Shown one piece after another: positions 12,355-24,805 of a DNA stretch of 54,727 bases. Origin of the DNA: Multifurca ochricompacta. Taxonomy: Eukaryota > Basidiomycota > Agaricomycetes > Russulales > Russulaceae. The stretch's first letter is position 1; every line of letters starts with the position of its first letter. The notes under the pieces were generated by a model. The model did not search any database. It was not told the DNA's origin and saw only the letters and a list, made by a program, of their open reading frames with translations. The stretch covers positions 1-54,727 of the forward strand of contig WTXG01000238.1 of the NCBI GenBank assembly GCA_022496185.1, written 5' to 3'. Both the position numbers and the translations under genes were made by a program.

Positions 12355-12965
12355 TAGGTAGGTGGTTATGGTTGCCTTTGTTCTTTATTGCTTAGCAATA
12401 GCTATTGTTCTCTTATTGTATGTCCCTACCTCAATCTCAAGTGGTCCCGCGTGACCGTCAATAGCCTCCTACGGGGGTCACCTCAAGTAGCGGGGCTTTC
12501 AGCCCCACTTCCTGCCATGAAGCGCTTGGCAAGAACAACCCGGTTTACCGGGGCCTCAAGGTGGCCCAACTGCCTTCCTGGGTGCGCTCCCCCACTTCCT
12601 ATCTCCTTGGTTCGCACTCGTCGGTCGTTCTGGCCTTCGAGAACTCAACTGGTACTGTCCTCAAGCACCTTTTGGGGTCTGCAGACCCTGTATGCTTTTG
12701 GGCACATGTGTCAGGTGCGTCGCTGGAAGCCCAAGCCTTCCAGCTTCCTGACCGCTGGTGCAGCGCTCCCTCCTTCAACTGGAGCCGCTTAAGGGCCTCT
12801 TCTCTTCATGGTATATCTGTTTTTCTCTGCAGGGTTTTTTCCTCCTGCTTGCTTCTCCTCCTACTTGTTATTTAGTACATTTGTAGTGCATTTGTTTCTA
12901 GATAGCCGCACACTTAGGCAAGGCCTTGACGCCCATTATAAACTTGATTTAAAAAAAGAAAAAGA
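12355..12965 (+). mobile_element. LINE-like retroelement tail
   Basis: It ends in an A-rich stretch (12950-12971). Before that is the motif CTAGATAGCCGCACACTTAGG, which is nearly the same as the one at about 1422 that also precedes an A-rich tail. The two copies share their last 70-80 bases but differ upstream, as expected for 3' ends of related non-LTR elements. No reverse transcriptase frame survives and the 5' limit is uncertain. Confidence 0.5.
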
Positions 12966-13839
12966 AAAAAAGTGCACTGAGAGGAATGGCGGAAGCATCG
13001 TCACGCGACACGTGATTAATTTTCACGGATCACGTGAAAACGCTCTTCTTCCCTTCGCTCATGCCCAGATCACTTCCCTGTGCTGTGTCACAACAGAATG
13101 AAAAGAAACAGCCGGCTCAGTAATTTAATAAATGTGACCATATATGTACAGATATGTTTTCGCCCAAGCTGGTTCGTTAGATACAACACGTCGGCTCTTG
13201 CGCTTGACACTCCTTCATCCACGGGCACTTCCGCTTTTTCGTCCTGGGTGTTTAATCAGCCTATAAAGCTTTGCCATGGATACAGCACTCATACCTAACA
13301 TGCTCTGCTTAGCCCAATATCGCGAGAAGTGACACTACCGCGCCAAGAGATGGCCTAGATCCGTGCGTTGGACAAGAGAATGTTCGCCGCTGTGGAAAGT
13401 GCCCCAAAAAGGCAAAGAATGTGTTGGTAGCGGCGACATTGACAGTGACGATGTTGGCCCAACAGGGTAATAATACATGTGAGTGCAGAGCATACTTGAA
13501 TTCTGCGCGAGTCAAAAGGCGAGGTAAGTTCCTATGGCTTCCCAAACGTCTTGACCTCTTGAAAGAGGCATATTATTAGCTACTGACACTAAATCATGAA
13601 AGTTGATGGTCCCCATCCCCCTCACTACAGTAATCGTAATCCTGGGTCCCGCAGTCACCGTCAAAGTGTCTACTCAGGTGTACCACTTTCAGTACGTCCT
13701 TCTAGTGGCCAGCAATATTCATGACTCCCGACCTGTTGCTTGCTTTGGGCTTCCTTCGCATTATCGGGTCCACGCAACTAGATCAGGGAATAAAACGCGA
13801 TCATATCATTATGTCCAGAACGCAATCCTATGTTGGCGA
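12966..13839. other. Intergenic, no gene seen
   Basis: Short frames on both strands, none conserved-looking. It probably includes the 3' flank of NLR B. Confidence 0.4.
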
Positions 13840-16800
13840 AAGCCTAGAAGACCCCTCGTCGCCGCGGACAATAATTGTCGACCTCGCGATGACCCCCTGC
13901 TAACGCTGCCTGGAATGGCGTCTTACCCACATCGTTACGCAGATGCGCAATTGCCCTTTTTGGAGCAGAAACCGCACAACTTCGAAGTGACCGCGGTTTG
14001 AGGCCCATATAAGGGAGTCCATTGATTCTTGTTTTGTGCGTTGATATCCGCACCGTGCTCCAACAATAACTAACGACATCAGATGCCCTTTTCGCGATGC
14101 CGAGTGCAAAGGGGTCCAGCCGTCGTTATCCCTGGAGTTCACATTGGCACCCCGTCGAGAAGCAGCTGAGCAACGTCGAAATGCCCCGTGTACGATGCGA
14201 GATCCAATGGAGTCTCTCGGCTGCGATTTTGTGCATTAATATCTTCCCCGCGCTCGAGTAACAACTCCACCATATCGACGCGTCCTTTTCGTGATGCTGT
14301 GTGCAAGGTCCAGCCCTCATTTCTCGTGATTCGCATCGGTACCTGCTCGCGTAAAAATGGACAACCTCCAGTTTTCGACTCTCTAATGCCAGATCTAATG
14401 GGGTTTGCTGGTTTTTATTCTTCGCATTGACATTCGCGCCTTGTCCGACTAACGATCGTACAACATTGAGATGCCCTGTTCGCGATGCCGTGTGTAACGG
14501 AGTCCAGCCGAGCTTGTCCTGGGCGTTCGCGTTTGCACCGTGTGTGATCAGCAGATGTACAACCTCGACGTTTCCTTTTCCAGACGCCTGATCCAGCGGG
14601 GTCTCCCGGTCCACGTTCAGCGCATTGACATCAGCACCACGATCGAGCAATAATCGCACAACATTTAAATGTCCCTTCCTCGATGCTACATGCAGTGCCG
14701 TCCAGCCCTTCTTGTCCCGGGAATTGATATCCGCCCCTTTCTCAAGGAGTAACCGTGATACCTCGAGTCTTCCATTTCCGGATGACAATAGCAGTGGGGT
14801 TTGCAGGTTCTTGTTTTGTGCGTTGACGTCTTCCCCGCGCTCGAGTAAGGACCGCACGTCGTCTAAATATCCGTTTTTAGACGCTGCGTGTAATGAGACC
14901 CAGCTCTCGTTGGCCTTTGCGTTGAGAACTGAGTTACACTCTAGAAGTAACTTCGCAACGTCGAATTTCCCTTTGTTCATTGCCAGGTCCCATGGAGTCT
15001 CGCGGTTCCCGTTCTGTGCATTTACATCCGCTTCATAATCGAGCAACAGCCGAACGATATCGAGACGCCCCGTCCTTGATGCAATGTGTAATGGAGTCCA
15101 GTCTTCGTCGTCTGAGGCATTCGCATCCGCACCACAATCAAGCAACAGTCGCACGACATCGATATGCACTGTGTGTGATGCTATGTGTAGCGGAGTCCAT
15201 TTTTGGTTGTTGAGGGCATTTACATTGGCGCCGCGCTCGAGTAGCAGTTGCACGACAGAATGATGTCCATTTTGTGCCGCGATGTGTAATGGCGTCCAGT
15301 CCTCGTTCTCTCGGGCTTGAACATCCGCGCCCCCTTCGAGCAACAATCGTACGACGTCGGTATACCCATTTTGTGATGCTCTGTGCAAGGGAGTGCAATC
15401 CTGATTGTCCCGGGAGTTCACATCCGCACCATGTTTGAGTAGAGACCGGACAACGTCAACTTTCCCGGTAACCGACGCCCGATCCAAAGGCGACTGTTGC
15501 TTCTTATTTCGTAAGTTGATTTGCGCGCCATGCCCTAGTAATAGTCGCACGATGTCCAGATGTCCGCTCAGCGATGCCTTGTGCAACGGAGAAAAACCCT
15601 CATTGTCAATAAGGTTGGGATCTGCACCGTGCTGAAGTAGCAACAGGGCAACTTCAGCATAGCCTTTTCCTGAGGCAGCATGCAGTGGAGTTACGTGAAC
15701 ACCACCCCTAGCATTGACATCCCGAGGATAGGTATAAACTAAATGTTCCACAAGGCCACGGAGACCACAAAGTGTAGCGTAATATAAAGGACCTGCTTTT
15801 GGACGCGTGGGATGATTCCCGGGCATAGGTTCTCCCAATGACTATCCATGTTGTATAGCCAGACCCATGGTGCAAAGTGTGGCTTTTCTAGGTCAAAGAG
15901 AATTTCTATCACGCCCTGAATGCGCGATGAAACCCCCTCAAACTTGGCGTGATCGACCCAGTGCCGAGCAGCGTAGGAGGCGAATGGAAAGTTCTTGATG
16001 CTACTTTTATCAATTCGATTGTCGAGATTGAGTAGAACACTGAGACTCGCGTGGGCCATAATTGTATGTGCAAGCTCGGGAAGAACATGATAACGTGAAC
16101 GATGCTCCCCTGCGGTGGCGAGGCGATCGGAGGTCAAAAATTCCTTTACGGAAAAATGGGAAAACTGCGCGACTCGGAAGCCATCGACATTGACAATGGA
16201 GATCAAACTGGAACATGCGGACAGCACTGCTTCTTCCGCATCTACTGGCCGCCAACTTGAGTTAAAATTGGGAATCGCCCCAGCTTCGAACTGAACTGCC
16301 AGAATCTCCGCAAGCTCCTCAATGCGAAGGGGACGTATAGACACGGTGAGGCATTGGAGTAGGCGATGAGCATACTCTCGTTTCTCCTCATCGATACCAA
16401 GTAATATATGCTCGTACGTTTCATCCAAGCTCTTGGGCAAGTCGTCCAAAGCGCCGCGAATGCTTGCCGGGAAACTTCGACGCAATGTCTCCAGTTGGCA
16501 GACAACCCACCGAAACCTGCGTGATCACTTTAGCAAATTCCCCAGAGCAACCATGAGAATGATAGCTTACATCCCGTCGGCTTTCTCTGAGAGTGTATTA
16601 ATAACCAGTTTCTGGTCCTCCACTCTCCATTTCCTCATCCTTCGGTCTGCGTGAACAACAGAGCTGATGTAGTCGATGATATCCTGTCTTTGTCCACTCT
16701 CATCATGAAGGGAAACTCGGAAAGTCGTCAAAGGTTCAAGAACATTTCGGATGTCAATCTCTGGACGACTTGTGACGCAAACGTGTACATGTGGAAGGTG

Positions 16801-18550
16801 CAGGTCAACAAGCTCTTCTATGAGCTCCAAAACCTTTTCCCGGGCGGAGGAGATCCCCGAGGTATTGGGACATTCGTCAAGGGCATCCACAATAATGTAC
16901 GTTGCGCCCTGTCCAGGGATTTTGAGCATGTCCTTCAGACATTTTGTCAACGCACTGCCAGTGGGCTTTCGTGTACCACTAGCGTGTGCTGAATATAGGC
17001 GTGAAAGGATGTCATAGCAAGAGTTGGACTCGGTGCAAAGCTGAGCAAGGAGAGAGGAGAGAATGCCATGACGATTTTGCTTTTCTGCATCTCTGAAGTC
17101 AAAATAGTAATAGGCCATGGAGGCTAATCCAGTTGCGCGCATGCCTTCGATGTCTTGAATAATTGAGGAGCTGAACGGCAACATCAGTAACTCGGAAGTT
17201 GCTGTTAAGGTACTACATACAGAAGAGTGCTTTTTCCCGAGCCAGCTTTGACGTCGAGAGGCTATCAGTGTCGTAGATGTATTGATGGTTATGAGAACAT
17301 ACGTTTTCCGTGGATCCACAGGAGCGAACCCTTCTCTTTCCATTCAGTAAAGACACTGCCCTTAAAAAACCATGCTGCTGTTCCGCTAGGGTATGCTTCA
17401 CAAATAATACCGTGATTCGTCGACGGATCTGGAGGAGAAAGCCAATGTTGGACGGCCTTTTGCAACTGGTCACCTGCAAGACTGTCTCAGCCTTCAGGGC
17501 TTAAAGAGGTGGGTTGAAGAAATAACAAACGTTTCATTCTGTTTATTTCGCTTGACACAAGCTGCATGGTGACTAGGGTCCCAATAAGTTTTGTCTAATT
17601 GCGCACGAGGGACAAACATACCCAGAGTCTGTCGAATGCAATCCGTCGACGCTTTGCCATCTAACGGAACAAGTAATCAGCACAATATCAGTGGGCAGTC
17701 AAGAAAAAAATGCACACCGTCCATGACTACCCTCATGTTGTTCACGAGACTATGAACAACCTCTAAGGTCTGTGCCACGGTCATCCGAGCCTCCTCCTGG
17801 GTGAGCCTGTCCAATCTCTGCAGGACAGCCTCAACCTCGCTCTCTCCCAATAGTTTCTTTGCAAACTTCTCTACAGAACCTTGAACTATAAGAATGGCTT
17901 ATAGGTGAGGACGCGCTTACTGAACCGTCCCTGCTTGATCTGTTTTGTCGCCAGGGAAAGGACAGAAAGCAGTTCAATTAGTATCTTCACGACTATATCC
18001 GTCATTGCCGGGGTGAACGGAATCTCGGTATAAACGTTGACGCGTTTGAGGAAGTTACCGATGCACTCGAAGACGTCAACGAGCGCGTCGTAGCTCGCAC
18101 TAACGCCACTAGCAGCCTTGCATACTCATATGCCACAGGGGTACAGATGGAGAATGCAACGGAGTGACGTACGTCAAGCAGAACGCCAATCCCGACAAAG
18201 ATTGCCTTTGCTGGTTGAAATGGAACCTCCAAAGACACGTCAGAACATAATTACACATGAAGAAGAAACTTTGTGAAACTCACCAGGTTTAATACCTCCC
18301 CGAGGATCCCCGAGAACGCGTAAAGTACTTTTACTGCTGGGCTGAGCCAGTTAATCAGCTTCCGATTTCCATCCCGATATTCCTGAAATGCCTTCACTTG
18401 ATCTTGAAGGATCTCAATGATGGCGTCAGGAGAATTGGAGATAAGGAGCTTTTCGGCGAACGGATTTTTGGCAAGGTCTATTCCAGTTTGTTTAGTATAG
18501 TCATCCAATGCTGCGATGATTACCCGGTAGTTGGAGTTAGTCGTTGTCAT
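13840..18550 (-). CDS. NLR B: Goodbye-NACHT-ankyrin protein, frame interrupted
   Basis: It is a tandem paralogue of NLR A with the same domain order and intron layout. I chose the ATG at 18550 (MTTTNSNYRVIIAALDDYTK) because it aligns with the starts of NLRs A and C; an in-frame ATG 21 codons upstream is less likely. The Goodbye-type domain runs to about 17625. The P-loop GSGKS is at 17229-17243, again just after an intron in the proline codon, and Walker B YIIVDALDEC is near 16868-16900. SRPEIDIRNVLEPL and the winged-helix region follow to about 15850. The ankyrin array (about 15770-13850) has roughly 18-20 repeats of 33 residues that often alternate between WTPLH and ETPLD types. Frame breaks lie near 15830, 14350-14290, 14145, 14070 and 13870, concentrated in the last kilobase, so the exact stop is uncertain. 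Confidence 0.87.
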
Positions 18551-19578
18551 GAGGCTAGTGTAGTGGGTGGGAAGATCGGACAAGGGCTCAGGGTATGATC
18601 TAGACACATGCACCGAAACAATGCAGGTGACCTGGTCATGTGCTAATCATGGCAGCTAGACGCGGGGACGCTTAGTTGCGTCAAATACGAGAAGGCTGAC
18701 ACCACAACTCAGACGCTAAAATTTTCCCAATGCACGTAAAGGTGTATCTGATGGTACGTGTTCCCTGAGCACCTTTGATTTTGAACAGATAAGACAGCTG
18801 ACGGGCCTGGGGTTGAACAGAATGGTGCTGGAAGGCTCACCCAGCGGGCTATCACAAGTTGTAGAAAAGACCAAGTACTCGCCATTGCCCACCCTTTGAA
18901 TAAATTCCAAAACGGTGATGATAAAGGACCTCTGTTATTTATTGTCCACTGAAAAGATGAAAAGGTTGAAGAAGCGGTGACCCAGGACCAGGGTTATTGA
19001 CAAACCGGAACTGACGGCCCGGGGTCGCCTCTCACAGCTAATTATCACCTATTTTCGTTTTATCTCTGAAGACAGATCGAGACTAGCACCCGACGATAGA
19101 AGGGCTACTCAGATGGCCACCAACTACGCTGATATTACTTTTGCTTTTGTGGGATAGCGATTTAAAGCTGACCATTTCATCTCCTAATACCGCCCATGAC
19201 CATGTGTTCAGGACAGTGGCGCCATAATCCGGAGCGCTCCATTAACTGAGATTATTAACTGTAGATGCTGTAATGTTGTAGGAGAATGAGTACTGATACT
19301 GTATAGATGACTATGATAAATCTAGCGTTGGGCGTATGAATATTCAGTTCGAGCCAAGTTAGTCATATTTGTCACCATGGCGATAAATGAGCGATGGGGT
19401 AAGTGGTAGTTATCTGGGAATCAGCTGCTGTATAAAGTAAGAAAAAGGAATGATCTCTATCTAGTTGGCAGAGCATGTAAGCATGCGAGGGAGAAAGCGG
19501 ATTGATCCGGAATGAATGGAATGAACAAAGACGCGGGGGTGGGGGTATATGGTTATCTCGGGCGCCAGGCCTGTAACT
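18551..19578. other. Intergenic between NLR B and P450
   Basis: It holds the presumed promoter of NLR B (minus strand) and the 3' flank of the P450. No other gene or repeat is recognisable. Confidence 0.5.
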
Positions 19579-21486
19579 TCACGCCTTCAGCAGCTCTTTC
19601 TCCTCCTCCAATATCGAGAACACCTCAGGAAACCGAGGCGTAGTCCGACACGAGAATGGTACCGGTTTGCTGTATCGTATATAAAAGTCAACGCTCCACT
19701 CAAGATAGGGACCATGGATGATGAAAGACGTACAAAACCATTCCAGTATCAATAAATGTAACCAAATCTAGAGGTACTTCATTCTTATCTTGATCGCGAA
19801 CTCGTTCCAAGTTCATAGCCCATAAAATGGTGGCGACATAGATAAACAACGAGTCGTTGGCGACGTGCCTTCCGACGCAGACGCGTCGCCCGAATCCGTA
19901 CGCCTTGTGACCCTCATCGCGCGCCTCTCCGGGTCCTGGAATTAACTTGCCCTCCACATCAAGAAACCGCTGGGGATTGAAGTTCGCGGCGTCGTCACCA
20001 TAGTATGCAGGGTCATGGTGGCAATGCCAAAGATTCGCCAAGCACAATGTTCCTTTGGGGACGAACATCCCATCATACCAGTCATCCTCGGTCGTGGCGT
20101 GTGGGAGAGCGAATGGAAGTGCTGGGCGCCATCGCAGAATTTCTTTGACCACCGCCTGTATGTATGGAAGATCTGGAGCATCAGAAAACGTTGGTGTACG
20201 GGACCGTCCGACAACTGCGTCCAACTCGGCTTGTGCATGCTTCTGTACTTCAGGGTGCGCAATCATTGCGAGTGCCCACCAATACATCGTGGTGGATGTC
20301 GTCTCTGAGCCAGCAGCGCTGTCAGCAGGGGATATGCTCAGCAGAAATTTCTGGGGGATACAATGGAACGGCACATACTACAATGTACCAACGAGCCAGG
20401 ACATTTCTTGATAAGAAAGCCCGTTCCGGTCAAAGTTCTTGATGAGGGATGCGCTGACGCTCGGCCGTTCCGACCCGTTCGACTATGACACGGTGGGTCA
20501 GTGGACCAGAATAGTTGATTTCGAACTTAAGTACGCACAATATCCTTATGAACTTGGTTGAGGAGTGACTTGAACATCCTTGTGTATTGCATGAAAGACT
20601 TCCTTCCTTCATATTTCCATCTCGCTAATCTGAGGTCGTGACATCATAACTGAATGAGTGGCTGGAAAAAACACGTGGTGTGAGGACTTGCCTTTCGGGG
20701 ATATTCATCAACCAAGGGAGCAACTGGACGAGAAATACTGTCCGAGAAGCGGACCAAACCATGTGGTCTATGAAGGTGTGAACCTCCTTCAGGTTCTTGT
20801 CGTTCTCAGTCTCAAGGGTGGGATAGTCGTATAAAATAGACATGGCCGCAGAAGCTGCAGCACGTTCAAAGTGCTTCTCAAGAGCGTCGGGTCTCTCCAG
20901 AAGTGCGGAGGCAAGCAGGACACTCTCTTTGTGAAGGATAGTGTGATAATCACGAACTGCTAGCTTGGTAAGACTTTCATGTGCAGCGCGGCGAGTACGA
21001 CGCCAACTAAATTACAAGTTAAATAATTAGTCTCTGTTCCTTTAAAAAGGTGGCACACTCACAGGTCTCCGTAGGGGATAAAGATGGCAAGTAAACCACC
21101 AGAGAGTATTTCATGAGCCATAATAAAACGAGGACGACTAGAATAAATGCTTGCGCGTCGATCAAGAAGTTCCGTTGCGGACTTGAGACTGTTGAAGACG
21201 ACGATGGGTTGACCGAAGCAATGCAAGTACATGATGTCCTCTGTGATGGCATAAGCGCCTCAGCTGTTTGACGACAGGACAAGGGAACGCACTGAATCTT
21301 TGCTTGCAATCTTTCCCAAATAACCAACGCTTGTCTAGGAAATCCATGGCTTGGCCGAGAATAGGAGGTCCCCATGGACCAGGAGGGACACTGCGCCAAG
21401 GACTCCTTGCATACTGGACGATAAGAATGACGACGAGACTGAACGCAACTAAAAGACACGAGTTGTTGCGAGCTCCCATAAACATG
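19579..21486 (-). CDS. Cytochrome P450 monooxygenase
   Basis: It is a membrane-anchored haem monooxygenase of the microsomal fungal type. I chose the ATG at 21486 because it is the first ATG in frame with the anchor (MFMGARNNSCLLVAFSLVVI), which is followed by the proline-rich hinge PPGPWGPPILG. About seven introns are readable. In order: ELLDRRASIYSSRPR, GDLWRRTRR (C-helix), the I-helix AGSETTSTT, the ExxR motif KEILRWRP, the PERF-like FNPQRFLD and the haem-binding YGFGRRVCVGRH with its cysteine ligand. A last small exon after an intron near 19655-19715 gives the C-terminus PRFPEVFSILEEEKELLKA. No frame breaks were found, and length is normal for the family (about 500 residues). The substrate cannot be predicted; it is divergently placed to the HSBP1-like gene, with about 340 bases between them. 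Confidence 0.93.
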
Positions 21487-21822
21487 GAAACGAGAGATGA
21501 GGAAACAGGGGCGAGGACATAGTCCACTCTGTCGAGGCACAGACGTTGGAGTTGTCAGTAGAAATATTGGCACTCATTGCGCTGTGCATGGCCGTCGGCT
21601 ACAAAAAAAAAAAACGTTGTCGTTAATATATCCAAATGATAGCAACAACATTTTAGCGAAATGTTAGCGAGCGACTTTTTGAGTGACTTGACAGTAGTTA
21701 ATATGAACCCCCTTCCCTTCATTCTTTCCAATGTAAGTTAGCATGGTTGGTGGTCACGTGACATCAACGTGACGACGAGGATCCAAGGGCTCAGGCTTAG
21801 GCTCAGGCTATTGTGAACTTGA

Positions 21823-22362
21823 ATGTCGTCACCTCTAGCAGCTCAACCACTCAAAGTGACCATCGCAAATGGCACTTCTAAAGGAGATCAAGGCTCCAGA
21901 ACGCCTGTGGCATCAAGAGGTCCTCGCCTGGACCCTTAATCTCTAAGCCTTTGGCCGATCCTGCTGATATTTCAAGCCCTCATGAGCTCACTGCGTTCGT
22001 GCGTTGTAGCACTTCTATGCTGGTATATCATCTCTTTCCGTCCGACCTTATTCTTCGGGTATATAGGTAGAAACCCTTCTGGAGCAGCTTGATTCAAAGT
22101 TTGATGAGATGTCTTCTCAGATTCTTGAACGGAGTGCGTTGCTTATTTAGTGACCGTGACGGCTGCGAGGCTTACATCGTTTGTTTGTTTCTTCGCGTAT
22201 ATAGTGATGCAGATGTCACAACGTGTAGACGCGCTCGAAGCTTCGATTCAAGATATCATCAATGGAGATGCACCTTCGAGTTCGGCACCAAGTATACCGC
22301 CATCACCTGGCTCCGCGGCTTCAACTCCGCAGCCAAGGCGTATACGTAGCGGGTTGCAGTAA
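21823..22362 (+). CDS. HSBP1: HSBP1-like heat shock factor-binding protein
   Basis: It is a small coiled-coil protein that in other eukaryotes binds trimeric heat shock factor and damps the heat shock response. Three exons are readable: 21823-21998, 22067 to about 22133, and one from about 22204 to the stop at 22360-22362. The spliced product carries the diagnostic heptad helix: ELTAFVETLLEQLD, KFDEMSSQILERM and MSQRVDALEASIQDIINGD, with a Ser/Pro-rich tail. The N-terminal part (MSSPLAAQPLKVTIANGT) joins SKPLADPADISSPHELTAF only after a one-base frame change near 21900-21950, or through an unusually short 44-nt intron starting at GTGACC. I favour a single-base indel, because the would-be intron encodes plausible protein. 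Confidence 0.85.
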
Positions 22363-22803
22363 CCGAGGAGATAAGACTGTTGTTCCTTAGCTTTGTAGTT
22401 CACTTACATTTACATTAATCTACTATAACAGAGTGAACGAGGGAGCGTTCGTGTTCGTATGTGTGTGTGTGTGATTGAATAAGGTTAGGGTTAACATGTC
22501 TTTATCACAAGGCAAGGCAAAGACAAAGGTGGTCGCCGCTGGTTGACGAGTGGCTCTTTCACCGCACCGCTTCGCTTCACTTCTCAACAACTCACTCACC
22601 TGAACGTCTTTCCTTAAGTATCTGATTATCTATCGCTCTCTCTTAATTCTTTAGAATATCCCTGCAGAAAGGTCCTGTGTGCTAATACCGAGACTTCGAC
22701 AGTTCCATTGATTCAATCAAGTCCACTTCTTGATCTCCCCACAGGTGTCAAACAACGACCTTCACCAGAGGCAAATACTCAAAATATTTGAGTGTTTGAC
22801 GCC
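22363..22803. other. 3' and 5' flanks between HSBP1-like and SAM-like genes
   Basis: It contains a short TG repeat (about 22460-22472). No other feature is recognisable. Confidence 0.4.
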
Positions 22804-24805
22804 ATGAGTTCATCCGCCGCTATCACTCCCCCTTCACCCCTCCCTCTTGGTTCGTCTAACAAGTATGACCCAGCTCTCAAACCAAATCCACACCCATACG
22901 CTATTAAGACTACTCACACCGCCCTCTTGTCACGCTCAAACTCATCCGGACACAATTCTCCCTCCAAATATTTCTACACGCCACTCGCCCGCCCCTCCTC
23001 GCGCAGCCCGACCAAATCAGAACACGGGTATCGCGGACACCGCTATTCTACCAGTCTTACGGGCGAATTGTCATATCCTCTCCCCTCTCCCTTGCCTTCT
23101 CCAGTTCATTCCCAACGGAGTCACTCTGAAGATGAAGACTCAATTCGGAGGCAGCGTGCCGACACTCTCCCAACATACTTGGCAAACAACAGCAACAGCA
23201 ATGCGGCCTCTATGAAGCCAGAGGACGATCTACCACTCAACCCAAAGACGTGGACACCCTCTCAGTTATCCGTGTATTTGACGACGGCGCTGCGCGTGAG
23301 ATCTGGTGAATGCTTGCCCGACCGCGTCGCGCGAGACATTACGTCGTGGATACGCCGCGAGGGTGTTAGCGGACGGATTTTTCTGCGCTGGATGGACGAG
23401 GACATCAAAGCGTCAGTATTTCTCTCTTTCTTCGTCTTAAGTGTGTTGGTACTGACGGGGTCTCTTTTCGCTTTGTTTCAGTCTGGGCGTCAATACGCTC
23501 TGGCGCGGCGCGCTTCTTGCCGCATCACGTAACTTGAGGCAGAACATCCTCCGCGGACGTATTTGGGGCCATCCGGCCTCCGACCTAGAGCAGGAACTTG
23601 AACAAGAACAGGGCGATGAGAACAGTACCCCGTTCGAAACCGCGCTATACGCGTCTTCGTCCAGCTCCCTTGATCTCTCGCTCGCTGGGAGGGATGTTGA
23701 CCCAAGCCCCGAGCGCCATGTCGTGCGGCGCATGCGTCTAAACGGGGACGGGAACAGCCGCGTGCGAGGGATGGTCGATAAATGGGAGCGCGAAAGTGCG
23801 AGCAGTCGTAGCTCAAGCCGTAATTCGAACCATAGTAATGGCCACCGCGGCTCAGAGGGCGACAGCGAGAGTGAAGAACCGGGCTCCGGAGAAGTGGAAA
23901 TGGATGGTGATGATGTCAACGCCGTCGCTGATGGCCTCGCCGAGGATCACTTTCCAGATGGCAAAGGCGTGGAGGCACTAGCCGTCGAGGAGCCGAGCAT
24001 CGAAGACCTTCTCGCCACCGAGTCTCTGGCGCCGAAGGATGGCTCGTGGGGCGCGCGTGCTTGGGAAGAGCTGGATATTGGTACTACCATACGTCGCATC
24101 GAGGCGCACGATACCGTCGTTCCGCGCCGTGATGGGAGTGGAAGCAGCGGCAGCGGCAGCGGACGCATGCGTGAAGTGGCGAAGGAGGAAGCGCAGCCCG
24201 CGCGGCCCACCGTCGCAGATATCTTTGCCGAGCCTGTAGACACGGCGTCCGCTCCTGCGCTTGCTGACGCGGAGGTGCAGGTTGATCCATATGCGGAGGC
24301 GGAAGCAGAGGCAGAGGCAAAGATGGAGGCAGAGCTCGAGGCCAAAGAGCGCGAGTTGGAGAACGAAGTCCGTGATGCGCGCGCGTTGCTTGAGGAATTT
24401 AGGCGTCGATTAGAACAGGTCGAGGCGCGCGTTGGCGCGATGGAAGCAGAGTGGCGCACCTCGGAGTCGGAGCAGCAGATTCTGGCGCAACACCACCACC
24501 ACCAACAACAACAACAACAGTCTCAGCTTGGAGGTACACCAAAGGAAACGTATCACGATAAAGGGGTTGAGGCTCTCGAGTTCAATACCGATATCCATGC
24601 GACGGAGGTAGGGGAGACAGTGCTGGCGGAGGAAGAAGATACGAAGCGTGAGCGCCACCTCGTCCCGCTCCCGCGCGAGGTTGACCTCGGCCCAACGACG
24701 GTCTCCGATCTTCCGTCATACGTACTATTTGTCGGCTTTGGGGTTTGCGCAGTCGTGTTGCAGGTCGTGCTGAAGCGCGTCGTGGGGCGCAACATGAAAC
24801 CCTGA
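22804..24805 (+). CDS. SAM-like, coiled-coil, C-terminally membrane-anchored protein
   Basis: The family is not known to me by name. The start is the ATG at 22804 (MSSSAAITPPSPLPLGSSNK). One intron (23412-23481, GT-AG) joins DEDIKA to LGVNTLWRGALLAASRN. The N-terminal 150 residues are Ser/Pro-rich and disordered. Next comes a compact helical region of about 75 residues (WTPSQLSVYLTTALR ... IRREGVSGRIFLRWMDEDIK ... LWRGALLAA) that reads like a SAM-type domain. An acidic/serine linker leads to an alanine/glutamate coiled coil (about 24290-24480), then poly-His/poly-Gln tracts, and near the C-terminus one hydrophobic helix (YVLFVGFGVCAVVLQVVL) followed by basic residues and the stop. That topology suggests a tail-anchored protein facing the cytosol. 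No frame breaks were seen. Confidence 0.8.

Noticed and set aside
12355..12965. Protein-coding gene from the 134-codon frame near 12388
   Set aside because: It lies inside the LINE-like tail, lacks a recognisable domain and runs into the A-rich end.
7178..18550. Repeat-induced point mutation as the cause of NLR decay
   Set aside because: The lesions are single-base insertions or deletions. There is no visible excess of C-to-T change or stop codons of the TAA type in the repeats.
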